64,000 nt of DNA from Miscanthus floridulus (GCF_019320115.1 NC_089598.1:30957983-31021982), one strand, 5' to 3'; shown: positions 49,678 to 63,100, counted from the stretch's first letter. Program-made: numbers and translations. The notes: a model not told the origin generated them from the sequence alone.

Positions 49678-50075
49678 TGACATTTTACAGGTAGGATCTT
49701 CTTTGCTGATCATTCCTGTATAAATTTTTTTTTGTGTTTGTCCAACCACTGATATTTTACTACATTCACATAAATGTATTCGTAGTTCATGTGTTGAAGT
49801 ATGATCGGAATTCCAACTTACGGGCTGGAACGTCTCGAGGGTCCGCGGTTCGGGTTATGTTAATTAACAAATTTGTTTCCGTATTGGATTACAATGTAAT
49901 CGTTCTATAAATATATCTTGTTATATTCCCTGCGTTATATAATGAAAATCGACGGTTGATGCTCGTGATTTTTTCCCATAAGGTTTTTCACGTAAAAATT
50001 TGTGTCTCAGGTTCTATCTTTATTTGCTAACAGCATCGAAAGCACTTTGTATATGTTAGGTTTAGTCCCACATCA

Positions 50076-50440
50076 GTAATTAATGGTGAGGGAGCACAAT
50101 ATAAGGTGATGACAGTCCTCATCTATCAGGCTAGTCTTTTTGGTTGAGTTAGGTCTAAGATCTAGGTATGTTGTGAGCTCCAGTGGACCTGGGTCCAAGA
50201 GGCGCCAGCTCGTGGGTTTATACCGAGTTGGGCCAGATTCTGCTGCGCACTCCTAAATCGGTAATTGATGATGGGGGAGCACAATATATAATGTGGGAGC
50301 AGTCTTCCCCTATCAGGCTAGTCTTTTGGGTTGAAGTTAGGCCTAAGGCCTGGGTATGTTGTGAGCTCCGGTGGACCTGGGCCCGAGGGGCACCGACTCA
50401 TGGGTTATAGCGAGCTGGGCCGAATTCCGCTGCGCACTCT
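50076..50440 (+). repeat. Two-copy snRNA-promoter-like tandem repeat, unit 3
   Basis: Same dimer. The leading AGTCCCACATCAG is intact; TATA-like motifs are altered (CAATATAAGG, CAATATATAATG). Confidence 0.55.
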
Positions 50441-50492
50441 AACAGTATAAATCAGTTGGAAGTTAGCAGACACCGATATAAAAGATACATTA

Positions 50493-52582
50493 GAGCATCT
50501 CCAGGTGTTTCGTATAATTCACTTGCTAAACTATGAGTTTACCAAAGTTGACAAAATAAGTAGCAACCTTTGCCCCCATCCCCTTGAGCTAAACAGCAGC
50601 GGCTGTAGCTGTTGGAAATAATGGCAATTTAGTAACGCATAAATTAATTTCGACAATGAGCAAAAGAACAACAACATGTATCATAGATGTGTGATTTAAC
50701 ACTAGCACTATGACCCGAGGTAAATTCGAACTCTCTAGTGCTAGTAGCAGTAGAAACATAAGAACGAACAACAGAGAAATAATAGACATTCTTACAGTGA
50801 GGTTGTCGGCGCTAGCAGTAGCGCAAAAGATGACAAAGCAGACCGTCGATGAAGATCGGCGAACACTGGCGTAGAGGGAAGAAGTCGTCCAGCGAGCAGT
50901 CACGACGGTGCTTCCCAAAAACCTGATACGCCCCCTACCCCGTGCAAGGACACGAGGAGACGTAGGCTTCGAAAACCTGCTCTCCCGGCGCCGATGTCAT
51001 GTCGGCGGCGGGATGGGAAAGATGGCGGCAGCGCAGTACAATGGCAAAGGGAAGAGATGAATTCTCTATTTTGAGGACGACGTCTCGTCCCAATATATAT
51101 ACACGCGTCGTAGCTAAGGTAAGTAATTAGCCGCGCAATCACAGCACTAATGGTGATTGTTCTGCCATTAGTCGACTAGAACAATTAGAACAATCGCCAT
51201 TAATACGAGAATAATTGCCTGCCAAAACAGACCAGCGCAATTTTCTTCATGCATGCAAAAATATAGAGTAGCAAAAGGAAGCTACACACTCGCAAGGTCG
51301 AAGCGAGAAATCGCCAGACCATCCACGCGCATGTCGCGCGCTCGTTCCCATCGCCGGCCCCGGCGAGGTGAGCGAGCGAGCACGTGTTTCTTCCTTTTCC
51401 TCTCCCTAATAGTTTCAATTAGATGGAGCTAATTCAGCCCTTTAAGTTGGCATCAACTCCTTCTAGAGTAGCAACGTGGAACTAAAGTCCCCCACCATAC
51501 CATGCATGTATGAGTGAGCGTTTGAAATTTATTTGGAATTATTATTTGGGCCATCCCAAATCTTCTAACGGTAGTTGGTTGCTACAGTACTCTACCGAAG
51601 ATGGTAGCGGCGGCGGCTCTTAAACTCTTCCGAGCACTGCCCTTATTTTTTTCTCCACCTCTAAATGTTTTCTTTCCTAAGTTCCTATATGATCTCTAAA
51701 TGTTTTCTTTCCTAAGTTCCTATATGATTTTTGCATTGGGAACAATAAACTATTTCTAAAACAACCGAGCCTTTCATGCTTTTTTTCTTTTCTTACCCCC
51801 TTCTCACATGGAACCCTATATTTTCTCCTACTTATCTATCCATCTTCTTCTTCATGGGCACGCACGTGGCATGCCATGGCCGGCTGTAGCCAGCCCCATC
51901 GAAAGACAGGTCATCATCCTCACCATTCATCATGCCAGTCCAAAACTTGAATTCTCCATGATTTATATTACAGACGACAGAATGATTGATCAATACATGT
52001 CAAAAATATATCCATAAGACAAGAAATTTAAGTTGCGATATAAAATCAAAATGTCGCTCTACAAATTGATGTGTTGTTCATCCAAAAAAAAATAATCACT
52101 AACCCTAGCCTGGCACAGCCAGCCATGGCGAGTAGGGTTGTCACTATGGTTGGGCATGTCCAGGGGCATGCTGAGAGCAGCAGACGCGACGACGGCAGAG
52201 GTGCGAGGCCAGTGGCAGCCCGACAAAGGCTAGGCGGTGTCCTGGTGAGTCCGCAATGGTCCAGCAAGGAAAGGATTAGGAGAAGCACGTCCCTTGGGAC
52301 TTGGGTGGTGGTGGTAGGAGCCCGGACAACGGTGGTAGGAGTTGGGAACACCATGACTTGCACTAAAAAAACAGAACAAGGCACGAGGGGGCGGGAGTCA
52401 GGGGAAAACTCGGAACCAGGGTAGATACGGAGTTTCTATCAAGCATGAAAAGTTACAAGTTGGACAAAAATTTAGCAACTTTTTATTTTTAAGGAGATGT
52501 TTTACGAAGTTATTGGAGGGGCATTTTATTTCCTTTGCTAAAAAACTCTAATAGAGAGTTCATTCGGTATTTAGAGATGCTC
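50493..52582. mobile_element. ~2.1-kb TTA-flanked Harbinger-like element, unit 3
   Basis: Complete: GAGCATCTCC start, GAGATGCTC end, TTA at 50490-50492 and 52583-52585. No transposase. A 117-codon frame at 52071-52424 overlaps the open frame seen in unit 1; coding status unknown. Confidence 0.6.
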
Positions 52583-52664
52583 TTATCTATGTAGAGTATT
52601 TAATCTTGAGAAAAGTATTCACTAGATGGAGACCGGCACCAGCTCAGAGTTTGGTGTTTATTAA

Positions 52665-54412
52665 GAGCAACTCCAACAGATCATGTAAAACTAATAGCCA
52701 AATTTCTTATTTTAGCCATTGTGTAAAATAGAAAAGTGGTAAAAAAATAGGACTCGAAAAACAGCCTAGCTATTTTGCCTCTAGTATATTTGAAACATGC
52801 CACGTCATATACCGATCGGACTGGTTCTCCATCGCGAGAACAGGACTCCCGTGGAGGCGTCGACTGCTTCTCCATCGCTAGAATAAGGGTGCGTTTGTTT
52901 CCCTAGATGAGGGTGGCTCGCAAGGCCGAGTAGAGTCAGGCTGAGGTTGGCATGGCTGAGATGGTGCAAGTGCATTTGTTTGATTGCCTAGACTCTAGAA
53001 GTGCCAGGTTCTCTTGAGATACTGATTGGTAGGCCGCACAAACGGCTGTGGTGACCTTGCATCTGGAAGGTGGTGATGTTACCACCCACCTTTCTCTCAG
53101 TGGAATTCCATCGAGCACTCTGTGGGCGCCGCGGAGTCCGACCCCTTCTCCGGCACCGGCGCGCAGCTCCGGCGCCATGGCCACGTCCTACGCCCTGCAC
53201 GGCATCGTGCGCCCGCGCCAGCGGCGGCCTTCGTGGCGCCCGCGTCCGCGGCCTGTCGCAGCGCTGAGGAGGGCGGCACACTAGCACTGCACCACGGCAT
53301 TCCGGAGAGAGATGCGGAGAGCGAAGGCAGCAGCCACTGCCCGACGCCGCGACGATGTGGAGCTCCAACTCTGATCGCGACGAGCACGTGACACGGCGAC
53401 CACCACCTACTCGCTCGTGCAGCAGCCGTCGGCGCCACGCGCGCCGCCTCGGCGCCAGCGCCAGCGTGCGCGACGCCGCGCCCAACACCTCCGTGCCAAG
53501 AACAGCAGCGTAGGATAGGAGGAGGAGGCCGAGGTGGAGGACGTCTTGCGCGGGCAGCAGCAGCAGTGGGAACGGGAGGCGGGGCCGCGGCTGGCGTCGA
53601 GGCCCGTGGTGGTCGCCGGCGAGGAGGAGTCCTCGGACGCCGCTTCCGCCGTGTCAGGGGAGAGCGGCGGCGGGATGGGAAGGGCGCGGAGCATGACCGA
53701 CGACAACCTGGAGGAGCTCAAGGGCTGCGGAGGTGGTTCGCGAGCTCGTGGAGAAGACGACGCGAAGAGGAGGTGACAGGCACGGAGGTAAGGGAATCCC
53801 TCACCGCTTGGCTCCGTTGCGCCCGCTCGGCCAAGCCCGGGAGAAACAAAAATCATTTTCGTTCCCCAGGGCCAGGCCAAGGGGTGCTTTAGGGAGCATG
53901 CGGGGCTGGCATCCAAGCCCGTCCAGGCAATCAAACAGTCCATATTGCACTCCTAGAGCGTAGTGGCCCAGTTGGGCCAGACAAATAAACACGCCCTAAG
54001 AATTTGCGGCATCCTGGTGGCGTGCGCAGCCGGCCGGCGTTCCACCTGGAGACGATGCCTCTGGCGAAGCCCAGCGGGGGCGACGACAGCAACTCATTCC
54101 TTCTTTGCGATTTGAAGATCTGTACGTACGTCTCGTGAGTATTTGGAGCGAGCTGGGCCTGGGTCCCATGATGGGAGAGTTCAGCGTGCGCGCGGGAAGC
54201 TAATTTCTGGCGCGCAGGGGGCAGCCACCGTGGCGATCAATTCGGATGATGGCGAGCGGGGTTTGCTTGCTTTCTTTGCCTACCGAGATTTCAAGGATAG
54301 TCCACTTGCTATTATAGAAAATCAAATATCATATTTGCTGGAGTTCAATTTTTGCTCTAATAATCTAAATATAACCTACACAACATGGATACCACATCTG
54401 TTGGAGTTGCTC
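52665..54412. mobile_element. TAA-flanked Tourist-like element, unit 3
   Basis: Best-preserved copy: GAGCAACTCCAACAGAT at the left and ATCTGTTGGAGTTGCTC at the right, TAA at 52662-52664 and 54413-54415. Contains the nested 52887-53996 element. Confidence 0.7.
52887..53996. mobile_element. TAA-flanked Harbinger-type element with GC-rich cargo, unit 3
   Basis: Left GGGTGCGTTTGTTTCCCT, right complementary end closing AAATAAACACGCCC, TAA at 52884-52886 and 53997-53999. GC-rich interior as in units 1 and 2. Confidence 0.65.
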
Positions 54413-55022
54413 TAATTTTCTGCCATGTTCCTTGGTATCGGTAAAACTACCTCACGAGCCAAAAAAAAGAGAGAAAATGGAGGGTGCAATATATATAATA
54501 TTAAAATATTTTTCGTGACCAGTCAATGACACTTACTACGTAAGTATTATAAATTTTTATATTTCAGTAAAAAAATAAATAGCGATTTGGGATAATATTA
54601 GGATTTTTATGATAGTGTGAGTATATACCAAATGATGCGGACCCACCACGCCAGCCGCGTGGTCGAATCGCTGATGGTAACACCCTGCCAGACTGTTTAG
54701 AATTTTTTTTCTTTCGCTTGATATCCCGAGATGCATCCGCGGTCCGCCGACGCGAAGCAGTGACGTCCGACTAGCGACTAGCGACTAGCGTCACGAGGTG
54801 TCTGTTACGGTGCGTGTTTGCTTACATCCTGCTGACATCAGTGCAAACGGGTTCCTAAATCCTAACGGCCCTGCACTGGTTCCATAGGGCCTACTGGGCT
54901 TGTAGGTCGAAACAAATAGCAACTGTGGGCCGAAGACGAAGCCTCGCCACCGGGCCCTAAGCCAATGCAGCTTTTCCATAAATAAAGAAGTAAAATCTGA
55001 GCCACCGCCTTGCTGGCTTTCT
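54413..55022. other. Non-coding unit sequence up to the empty Helitron site, unit 3
   Basis: No gene. A deletion joins TCCATAGGG to CCTACTGGGC, removing the CCACGAAATATGCG segment. The empty Helitron site lies at 55022/55023. Confidence 0.65.
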
Positions 55023-55865
55023 TCTACAAACAATGCTACAAAAGTGCTGGCGGGTGATAGTTCAGTCGCTTTTACACTATTTTTTTCTTTGTTCTATTGC
55101 AAATTTCATGTTACAGCTAGCAACTGTATGAACGCTGAAAGGATGACGGATGTACGTGCGCACAAAATCTTCAGTGTGGCGGTAGAAACTCAATTCTGGG
55201 GGGCGATGTTAATGTTCTACAGCAAAACAAAGACATTTAGCCTGTTCGGCAGGCCTTGCTGGGCTGAATGTGCCACTCCCTGCGTCCTCTTTTCCCCTTC
55301 GCCCGCGCGGCTAGGGTTTCCCCGCACTCTCGCCGCTCGTCCACGTCTCGCGCCCGATTCTCGTCGGTCGTCAACGCCGCATCTCCTGGCCGCGTCGGTG
55401 GCCACCGGATCCGTCCGCGCCCACCTCTCTACGCCGTCTTCCTCGCCGGGCCTGCGGTGACAGTGATCTCCGCCTCCTTCCCCGACCCCGCCTCCATCGA
55501 CGGCGCCTTCGTCCAGCAAGATAACCCCCGGATCCCACGCCGCCGTCCTCTCACCCGGCCGCCTCTGAGCCCTAGCTCGTCGTGTTGTTGGTTGACCCCC
55601 ACGCGGCTAGGGTTTCCCTGCACTATCGCCGGGCCTCGGTGACATTGCTCTCCGCCTTCCTCCCCGACCCCGCCTCCATCGACGGCGACTCCCTCCAGCA
55701 CGGTAACACCCGGGATCCCACGCCACCGCAGTCTCACCCGGCCGGATCTGAGCCCCACTGCTTCGTCTTGTAGGTTTACCCCCGTGCCGCACCCCTCATC
55801 ACCGCCAGGACCCGGTCGACGTCTGCTCCTTCTAGGTGTTTCCGAGCCGCCGTCCTCCTTGCAGG
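55023..55865 (+). repeat. GC-rich tail of unit 3 with tandem exon-like repeats, truncated
   Basis: Exon-like blocks start at 55,457 and 55,639 (182-bp period). The first has lost its donor-like GTAAC (reads GATAAC). The unit ends after CTCCTTGCAGG, just before the third block, at the border of the foldback element. Confidence 0.5.
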
Positions 55866-55869
55866 TCAC

Positions 55870-56399
55870 CCTGGGCGCTTTTTCACCGAAAGCCGAACAT
55901 CGAACCGAACCGAACCGAATAGTCGGTAGTTCGGTTTTTCGGTTCGGTTTCCAGTTCTGTGAAGTTTGGTGTTCGGTTTCGGTTTCGGTTTCTGTGCCAT
56001 ACCGAACCAAAGTACCAAGAAACCGAATAGTTGGTAGTCCTGCTGGCTGGAACCTGTTTTTTTCCTATTGTTTATCAAAACTAATGGAGTACTGTGGTTT
56101 ATTATCAAGAATGAATTACAAATTTGTAATATTTGATTTGAGCATTGAATTGTTAAGTTTGTAACAGTCTTGAGTCTTCAAATAATATACTGTGCTGTGC
56201 TGTCAGTTCTAAATCCTGTCTGATGTTTTCTTGCATCGGTTTATTCGGTTTTAACAGAAAAACCGAACTAAAAAACCGAACCGAATTTGGTCGGTTTTTG
56301 AAATTTTAGCAAACCGATCGGGGGTCATTTTCTGAAAACCAAAATTTTGGAAAACCGAAGAAACTGAACCGAACCGTCGGTTAAAACCGAACGCCCAGG
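55870..56399. mobile_element. ~530-bp foldback element rich in CGGTT/AACCG
   Basis: Ends CCTGGGCG (left) and CGCCCAGG (right), with longer imperfect inverted repeats made of CCGAAC/GTTCGG motifs inside. No coding sequence. The shape suggests a hAT-like MITE, but no matching 8-bp target duplication is seen, probably because both flanks are rearranged: it sits exactly between unit 3 and the gypsy piece. Confidence 0.6.
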
Positions 56400-56400
56400 C

Positions 56401-56686
56401 TGACTTGCTGGGTCCCATCTTTAACATTGCAGATTTGAAGCCTTATTTCGGAGAAGAAGATGAGCTTGAGTCGAGGACGACTCAGTTTCAAGAGGGGGAG
56501 GATGATGAGAAAATCACTCCTTCGGATGTACCCGCTGATCCTCCAACCATCATGCAAGGTCCAATGACCCGAGCTCGAATGCGTCAACTCAATTTAGAGG
56601 TGAGCTCGTTCTTAAGCGATCCTTTTCATACTTTTGAGAACATACTACTACCTAATGATGTTATCTTGCTTAGGAACATTGGATAG
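56401..56686 (+). pseudogene. Ty3/gypsy pol C-terminal tail
   Basis: Frame with FNIADLKPYFGEEDELESRT and QGPMTRARMRQLN, the characteristic end of integrase in many grass Ty3/gypsy polyproteins. Only the last ~95 codons remain; the left edge is the foldback element. Confidence 0.78.
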
Positions 56687-57081
56687 GGTCATGAGGGACT
56701 TAGAGGAAGAGGTGGAGGCGATGATGACCAGCAAGGACGTCCAACAGAAACCGGAGGCCTGATCCAACATGATTTCAAGTCTGCCTCGGCCTCCAGGACC
56801 AGTCTGCCTTAAACTGGTCACCCAGGACGCATCCGGACTCTGTTTTCGACGATCCACATATGGTTGGAAAGCTAATTTGATAAGAAAGCCAATCCAAGTG
56901 GTCTCACAGCAAAAGATCTTCGGAATCCACGGGAATTGTCGAAACAAGTCAGCGTCTAGAATCCACGGGACGAATTGCAGGGTTCGATCTTTCTATCTGA
57001 AGCCGGATCGGTGTGTCATTCTCCGCCACAACGATAGTTACCTCTACCTGGCAGAAGATCGGGATCCCCATTTCCATTAAG
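56687..57081 (+). mobile_element. Ty3/gypsy LTR region (boundaries uncertain)
   Basis: About 390 bp between the pol end and a primer-binding site, the place of an LTR. The right end is probably near TTTCCA (57071-57076); the left end is not determined. Confidence 0.5.
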
Positions 57082-57096
57082 TGGTAATCAGAGCTA
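57082..57096 (+). other. Ty3/gypsy primer-binding site
   Basis: TGGTAATCAGAGCTA matches, with one inserted A, the TGGTATCAGAGC complement of the initiator tRNA-Met 3' end used by many plant LTR retrotransposons. Confidence 0.75.
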
Positions 57097-58252
57097 AGGT
57101 ATACCGTCAGGTTCACATTTATCCCCTAGCTTTGAGTGTTTCGCATTCGTCACATAGTCCAGTGTCATACTTGTTTTTTTCTTATCCGACAACCTTCCGC
57201 GTCATAGCCTTTGCATATTTCAGTTTCAGAGTTTGTCGTGCTGAGTTTGTGTCCCTGTCGAGGTCTTGTTGCTGGTTAGGTCGTGTTAGAGTCCAGTTCG
57301 TGTGTTTCCCCCATCGTTTCCATCAAATCCTTGCTGCTATGACCAAGTTTGCGCGCATTATTCCCGTTTTGTCCTCTAATTCGGAGTCAGTTCGTAAAAC
57401 TGGTCTAGTTTTCGCATACGAACTCAGATTTCGACGTTCCATATATCAAAATTGATCAGAAAAAAATTTCAGATCCGTTCGTCCCCGCGTATGCGGTGTC
57501 GGAAAATTTTATTTTGGCCAAAAACTGGTCACAAGATCCTCTTGTCGTGGTCACAAGCTTTTTGTCAATTTTGAGCACATCTTCTGAATTTTCTACAGGC
57601 CACGCCTTTCACTTGTTTAAGCTCATATTTTCTGTGGTTACTTCTTTTGTGCTCCAAAGTGAAAAAAATATCAAAAAAATAAAAATAAAAAGTCGAAGTT
57701 TCCCAAAAAAACAACGACAACCCAAAAAATAGAAAAAAGAGAGGGGCAAAAGAGGAACAATATCTAAAGGAGCACATAGAGAAGGCCAAAGTGAGTTGTG
57801 TTAGCGTGTGCTTTTTGGTTCCTTGTTTGTGTTGCTCTTGCTATCCACCATACTTGTTTTTCACACACCTGGCACCTTGCTATCCACCATACTTGTTTGT
57901 CACACACCTGGCACTTGGAACATTTTAGACCAGCAATGAGAACAAGTACTTTGGACTATAATTCAGCGTTACTTTCTGTTACTGACTAGTGTGCCAAATA
58001 TACATATTATTCTTTGTGTGCCTTCCAAGCTCCACAAACTCTTCAGATCAGTATAGAAAAAGGCTCTTGCAATCTCGGTACCACTGCCTCACATGTATCA
58101 CGAACCAGCCGCCGTTTGTACCGCCCACTGCTTGTGTTGGTAAGAACTTTGTAAGAGCTTGGTAAGACGCTTCCACTTGCTATGAAAAGTGACACCACTG
58201 CAACCACATAATCATTTGGTAGGGATAACTTTCACCGTTTGTTCCTGTTTTT
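57097..58252 (+). other. Ty3/gypsy 5' untranslated region
   Basis: No gene. Contains a 39-bp tandem repeat (CTATCCACCATACTTGTTT at 57,841 and 57,880). Confidence 0.6.
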
Positions 58253-58261
58253 GTGTTTGCA

Positions 58262-59067
58262 ATGGCAGGAGGTGATCAGACTGGAGATAACAGTCCCAAG
58301 GATTTCAACGAGTGTGTCAGCCAAGAGCAACTGCAAGCTGCTATAGAGAATGCCCAAAAAAGGATGAATGAGGCCATCAGGAATGCCATCACTAACGCAC
58401 TCATTGAACTCAACATTGGCAACAGCATGAAGAGATTGGACAAACGAATTTCCACGCTAACCGATAAGGTTACTGAGTTGGAAACCTTGGTGGCGGTCAA
58501 CAACGATGTCTCAGGCAGCAACACGGATGGTCTCTTACCAGAAGACACGGTGCATGATGCTACTGGGAACATAGATCGAGCAGCCTTCCGACAAGCAAGA
58601 TTACGACGATGTCTTCGCCGTAACACGACAGGTATGGGTGGTGTCCACCACCATCAAGGTAATAATCATCGTGTGCCCAATGATCCTTATGCTAAGATTA
58701 AGTTCACAATACCACCTTTTTCGGGTCATTATGATGCTGAGGGATATCTTGATTGGGAGATGACAGTAGAACAAAAGTTTAGTGCCCACCTTGTGCCTGA
58801 GCATCATAGAGTTCGACAAGCTACTAGTGAGTTTAAGGACTTTACCATTATTTGGTGGAATGGGCTAGCTGCACGGAATGTTTTACCTGGTACGTGGGAA
58901 GAACTTAAGATAGCTATGCATGATCATTTTGTTCCTCCTTCTTATCATAGAGACTTGCGTAAGAAATTGATGCGTTTAGAACAAGGAGAGAAATCTGTAC
59001 AGGATTACTATGGTGAGCTCCAAAAGGGATTGATGCGTTGTAGTGTTATGGAGGGATTGATGCGTTG
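58262..59067 (+). pseudogene. Ty3/gypsy gag, 3'-truncated
   Basis: MAGGDQTGDNSPKDF start, coiled-coil-like middle (RISTLTDKVTELETLV), then the retrotransposon gag core: FTIPPFSGHYDAEGYLDWE, IIWWNGLAARNV, WEELKIAMHDHFVPPSYHRD and QGEKSVQDYYGELQKGLMRC. A short repeat GGATTGATGCGTTGTAG occurs twice at the break, then the sequence switches to unit DNA. Zinc knuckle and pol are missing. Confidence 0.82.
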
Positions 59068-59068
59068 T

Positions 59069-59277
59069 AGCGTTCCACGAAATATGCGTCACAGCCTCAG
59101 AATTAAGAAATCAGCCCAGACCAAACTTTCAACCTTCATCACAGCCTGCTGGGCTTGTAGGTCCAAACAAATAGCAACTGTGGGCCGAAGACGAAGCCTC
59201 ACCATCAGGCCCTAAGCCAATGCAGCTTTTCCATAAATAAAGAAGTAAAATCCGAGCCACCGACTTGCTGGCTTTCT
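59069..59277. other. Partial unit 4: segment before the second Helitron
   Basis: Matches unit 1 from about 9,893 to 10,101. It shares with unit 1 the variant CCACCGAC where units 2 and 3 have CCACCGCC. Confidence 0.75.
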
Positions 59278-59299
59278 TCTCCTACAACTAAAAAAACAA

Positions 59300-60150
59300 A
59301 GCGTGGACACTTTTTAGTGCGAGATTTATTTTGGTTCGTACGTCTACCCACACCTGCAATTCGGCACCCGTCGCTCCCTTGGTCTGCCTTCCCCTGCGAT
59401 CTCCTGCCGCTCGCCGCGCGACCGCATCCATGCCGTAGAAGGAAAGGCCGATCCGCACGATCACCGCGAGTCCACGACGCACAAAAGGAAACCGCTCCTG
59501 TGATTCAGCCTCGATCTCGTGATTCCTCCGCCTGCCTCCCCATCGTCGCCCACCTGTAGCTGGCCGCGCCGCTGCAGCACCCGCCCGCAGCTCGCCGCGA
59601 TGCAGTCCGCGCCCGCCTGGAGCTGGCCGTGACGCCGGCCGCGCCCACCCGTAGGTTGCCGCGCCGATGGTGCCTGCGCCCGCCCGCAGCTGCCCGCGAC
59701 AGCCCTGCGGACTGCCCACCGTCGCCGCAGTGTCTTCCTCTACCCGCCCTCGATTCACCTAGCGAGGCCACCTCCGTCGTCAGCGCCAGCACCGACGCCG
59801 GGTCGGCACGCTTCGCGTCGGCTTCAGCCCGCTCTGTCACCGCCATGTTTTTGTCTCCCCACCCTCGATTTGCCTGCTTCTTCTCAGGCTCGGACGTCAC
59901 GGCAACCTCGCCCGCGTCTCCTACTCCCCTGCTTCGTGGCGGCTCCAATCGTGCCCTGAAGGAGCAATTGGGGCCAGGTTCGTGCGTTCTTGGGAGCATC
60001 GAAGTTTTCAGGTACGTTCTTGAGCGATTCCTGTTTGGTTGTGATTTGGCCTTTGGGAGGTCGAATCCTGCCGTTCTTGGGGATCTTGGGCGAGGATTTA
60101 GGGTACTGGAGTCTAAAGCTAAGAAATTGTATGCCATCCTAGAGTAGGGG
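59300..60150 (+). other. Captured GC-rich gene 5' region, second Helitron
   Basis: Counterpart of 10,141-10,905. A 172-codon plus-strand frame (59629-60147) ends KKLYAILE; no family recognised, and the frame is not kept in the first Helitron. Confidence 0.45.
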
Positions 60151-63100
60151 TGGAATCGTTCAGCAGATGTTGGGGCCAAATTCTCTTTCTGGGTTGCTTA
60201 GGGTGGCAACGATCTTGCAGAGACTTTCGTAGGTGCTTGTTCTTGCGCTTTTTTAATCAATTTCTGTTCAATTTGATGTCACGCTTTCATTTAACCATCA
60301 AATGTCAGGGCCACTCTATGTTTTTTTGAGATAGTATAAACCAATGTAGTTTATTTATATCATCGGCCGATTACATGCATTGCTGCTTTTAAGTAGACTA
60401 ACTATTAAATGCAATGCTTTTTCTTGCTACTAACTACTAATTAGGTAGCTTACCTAGATCTCTTGAGCCTTCCTGATGCAGAGTAGATTCACAGCAGTAC
60501 CAAATTGTCATTTGGAGTGCCTAAAAACCCTTCATGGCTTCATGTAAGCAGTACCAAATTGTCATTTGGAGTGCCTGGCGTATCACGAAGCCTTCAGCTT
60601 TTCTTAAGCAAGCAAATTTACTTTCAGGCTTTTCAGCGTACTTATTGGAATTACAGAAACAACTATGAGCCTGAACTAAAACTTCCTACCAGTAACCTAT
60701 ATTGCAGGAACAAGAACAACCCCCTTTTTTTCCTTCGATCACATGTTCCAAACATCAGACGGTATGGGCAGTGTCTTTAGTTCACTACCATTGCTAGATA
60801 AATCAAAATGCCTAATAAAAGTATATTTTCAGTGACCATTTTCAGTGAACAAATTTCTCCCTGCACTTTTGTATTTACATCTGTGCATTGCAGAGAGATT
60901 ATTTGCTTAGTATGGAGGAGGCTATACAAAACTACTAGCTGTGTTATAGCATCGGCAATGCAAGGATAATATTTGGTTGCACTTTCAGACTAACTGCACT
61001 ATACTCTGTAATGAAAAATTCAACCCCTATGCGTACATGTGCACACCCATGTCCTTTACTGAATCTACGCCTGCGGTTCTGTGTGCTTTGCTCTGAATGT
61101 TCCTAGCCCTTCTGTTCTTCATCCTCCCCACCTTGGTGGCATTTTGGATAGGCCGTGCAGATGGGATCAGGATATGTGATGATGAGACAATTAGATTTAT
61201 GTTTTGTTAGCACTAGCACAGTACTGAAAATTATAACCTGTAGACACGGTTTACTTCATTACTTCCTTTAGGCTTAATATTCTAATCCTTAACCGATTGA
61301 CAAACCTGATAAGTAGACTTTCTTAGGTATTTAATTTTTAAGAAATTCTCACGAACACATGGTCCCATTTGATGATTTTGGCACCCCTACTGGTTGTTAG
61401 AAACTTGTGGAAGTCTGCAGAATCTAAATCGTCACATAGCTTTTAGAGCTGCAACTTGGTTCCATATATTTCGATAATGATCTTTGGGCTGCTACCTTAC
61501 TGAAGTGATCATGAACAAGATGATAATTTCGACACCAAAACTTATTATTATATAAATTGTTATATCCACCAATGAAAATTATTGAATTTGGTCACACCTA
61601 TTTGTTTGTTACCTAAACTTGCATCAATGTTATATACATTGTTGAACATACATTATATTAGTTTGCACACACTGTTCAGATTTAGCATCAATACTCTTCA
61701 ATAGTGAGTACTCTATGTGTGCCTATCTGTATATCCCATGCTTTAATACTGCTTTTGCAATAATGAACCTGCCCCTATGATAGCACAATATAATTTTCCC
61801 GTGCAATACTGCTTTTGCAATAATGAACAATTAGCCTATTTTTAGTTAATGTGTATTCCAATTGCGTTTTCAGAAAAGAACATTGTTGTTAATCTGTGAC
61901 CAGCTCATTGTTGTTGAAAGTCAGTTTGAGGCCATATGCTGATAATGAGGCAATGGATTGTAAGATGGAGTAGTAATGCTGTTTATTTCTTTTCTTCATC
62001 TTTTGAAGCGATTCTCCACTAACTAGATGGCATGCATGACAAGTGTCTCCTGTATCGGATTCCAGCCGTGATAATAGCAGTTAATCAGATTGAGTGCATA
62101 TATTTATGAATGATGATATTGTGTTCATTTTTTTAGGTCAATAGGTCCTACTGCTCTGCTGTAAATCTGCTCTTCAGGTGTTCTCTCTTCTAGTGGATTA
62201 GATTCTCAAGCGACTCAGGGGGTTTTGGTAAATTCAGGTTTGCAAGATCCTTCATTTTGACCCCTCCACTCTGCATTTACCTTTCCTGCAAATGTTTTCT
62301 GCCAGTGTCGTTGAGTCATCTATGCAACAAAATCAAACGTAAATACTATACACCTATAAAGAGATAAAGGTTGTTTCTACTAATTGGGTGTTAGTTAAAG
62401 ACCAGACCTTGTGCTTTCCTTCACAGTGAGTATTTGTGTTTGTTAAGATCTTTTCAAATTTGAAACCATTGCTTTGCAAACCTACCTGTTGTTAGTCTTG
62501 CAGCAGCTCTGAACCTGCATGCTACCACTAATGGTTTTCAACATATAAATGAAAATGTGCACCGCGGAAATAGAAGCAACGAACTAGAATTACCATATTT
62601 TTTTTGTTGTATGAATCAATAGATCCAGCTCAGGATGAAATGAACAGGCACGAACATAGAGGAACACACTAACGTACTTGATAAGCAACTTTGTACTGAT
62701 TGCCATAGAAAAAGACTTTCAGACGACCTACCTGCTTTTTTGTACTGAACATTTTTTAAAGAATAAATTCATTGCACGCACGGGCATACACCAGTTAAGG
62801 TGTTACATAATTAGCAGTTGATATTAGGACCTAAAAACAATTGACATGTCAGGCAAATAACAAATTCTTTAGTCAAGCTTTAGATGATTGAGATATTTAG
62901 TCAAGGTTCTGTGCGTGCTTGGCTGTTTGTCATTGTATTTCTTTTTCCCTTGCTCTAAATTATTGCTTGGGTATGAGAATTTGAGAATAAGTAACTTCAT
63001 AAAAATAGTAGTGCACTTGGTCTACTGCCACCTCTTTGCTTCTTGCAGCAAACTGCCACGCTGTACAAACTAGGTCTCTTTCAGAACTGCAACATGACAT

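Noticed and set aside
57082..57096. A tRNA gene near the gypsy LTR
   Set aside because: Only the short primer-binding complement of initiator tRNA-Met is present; there is no cloverleaf.
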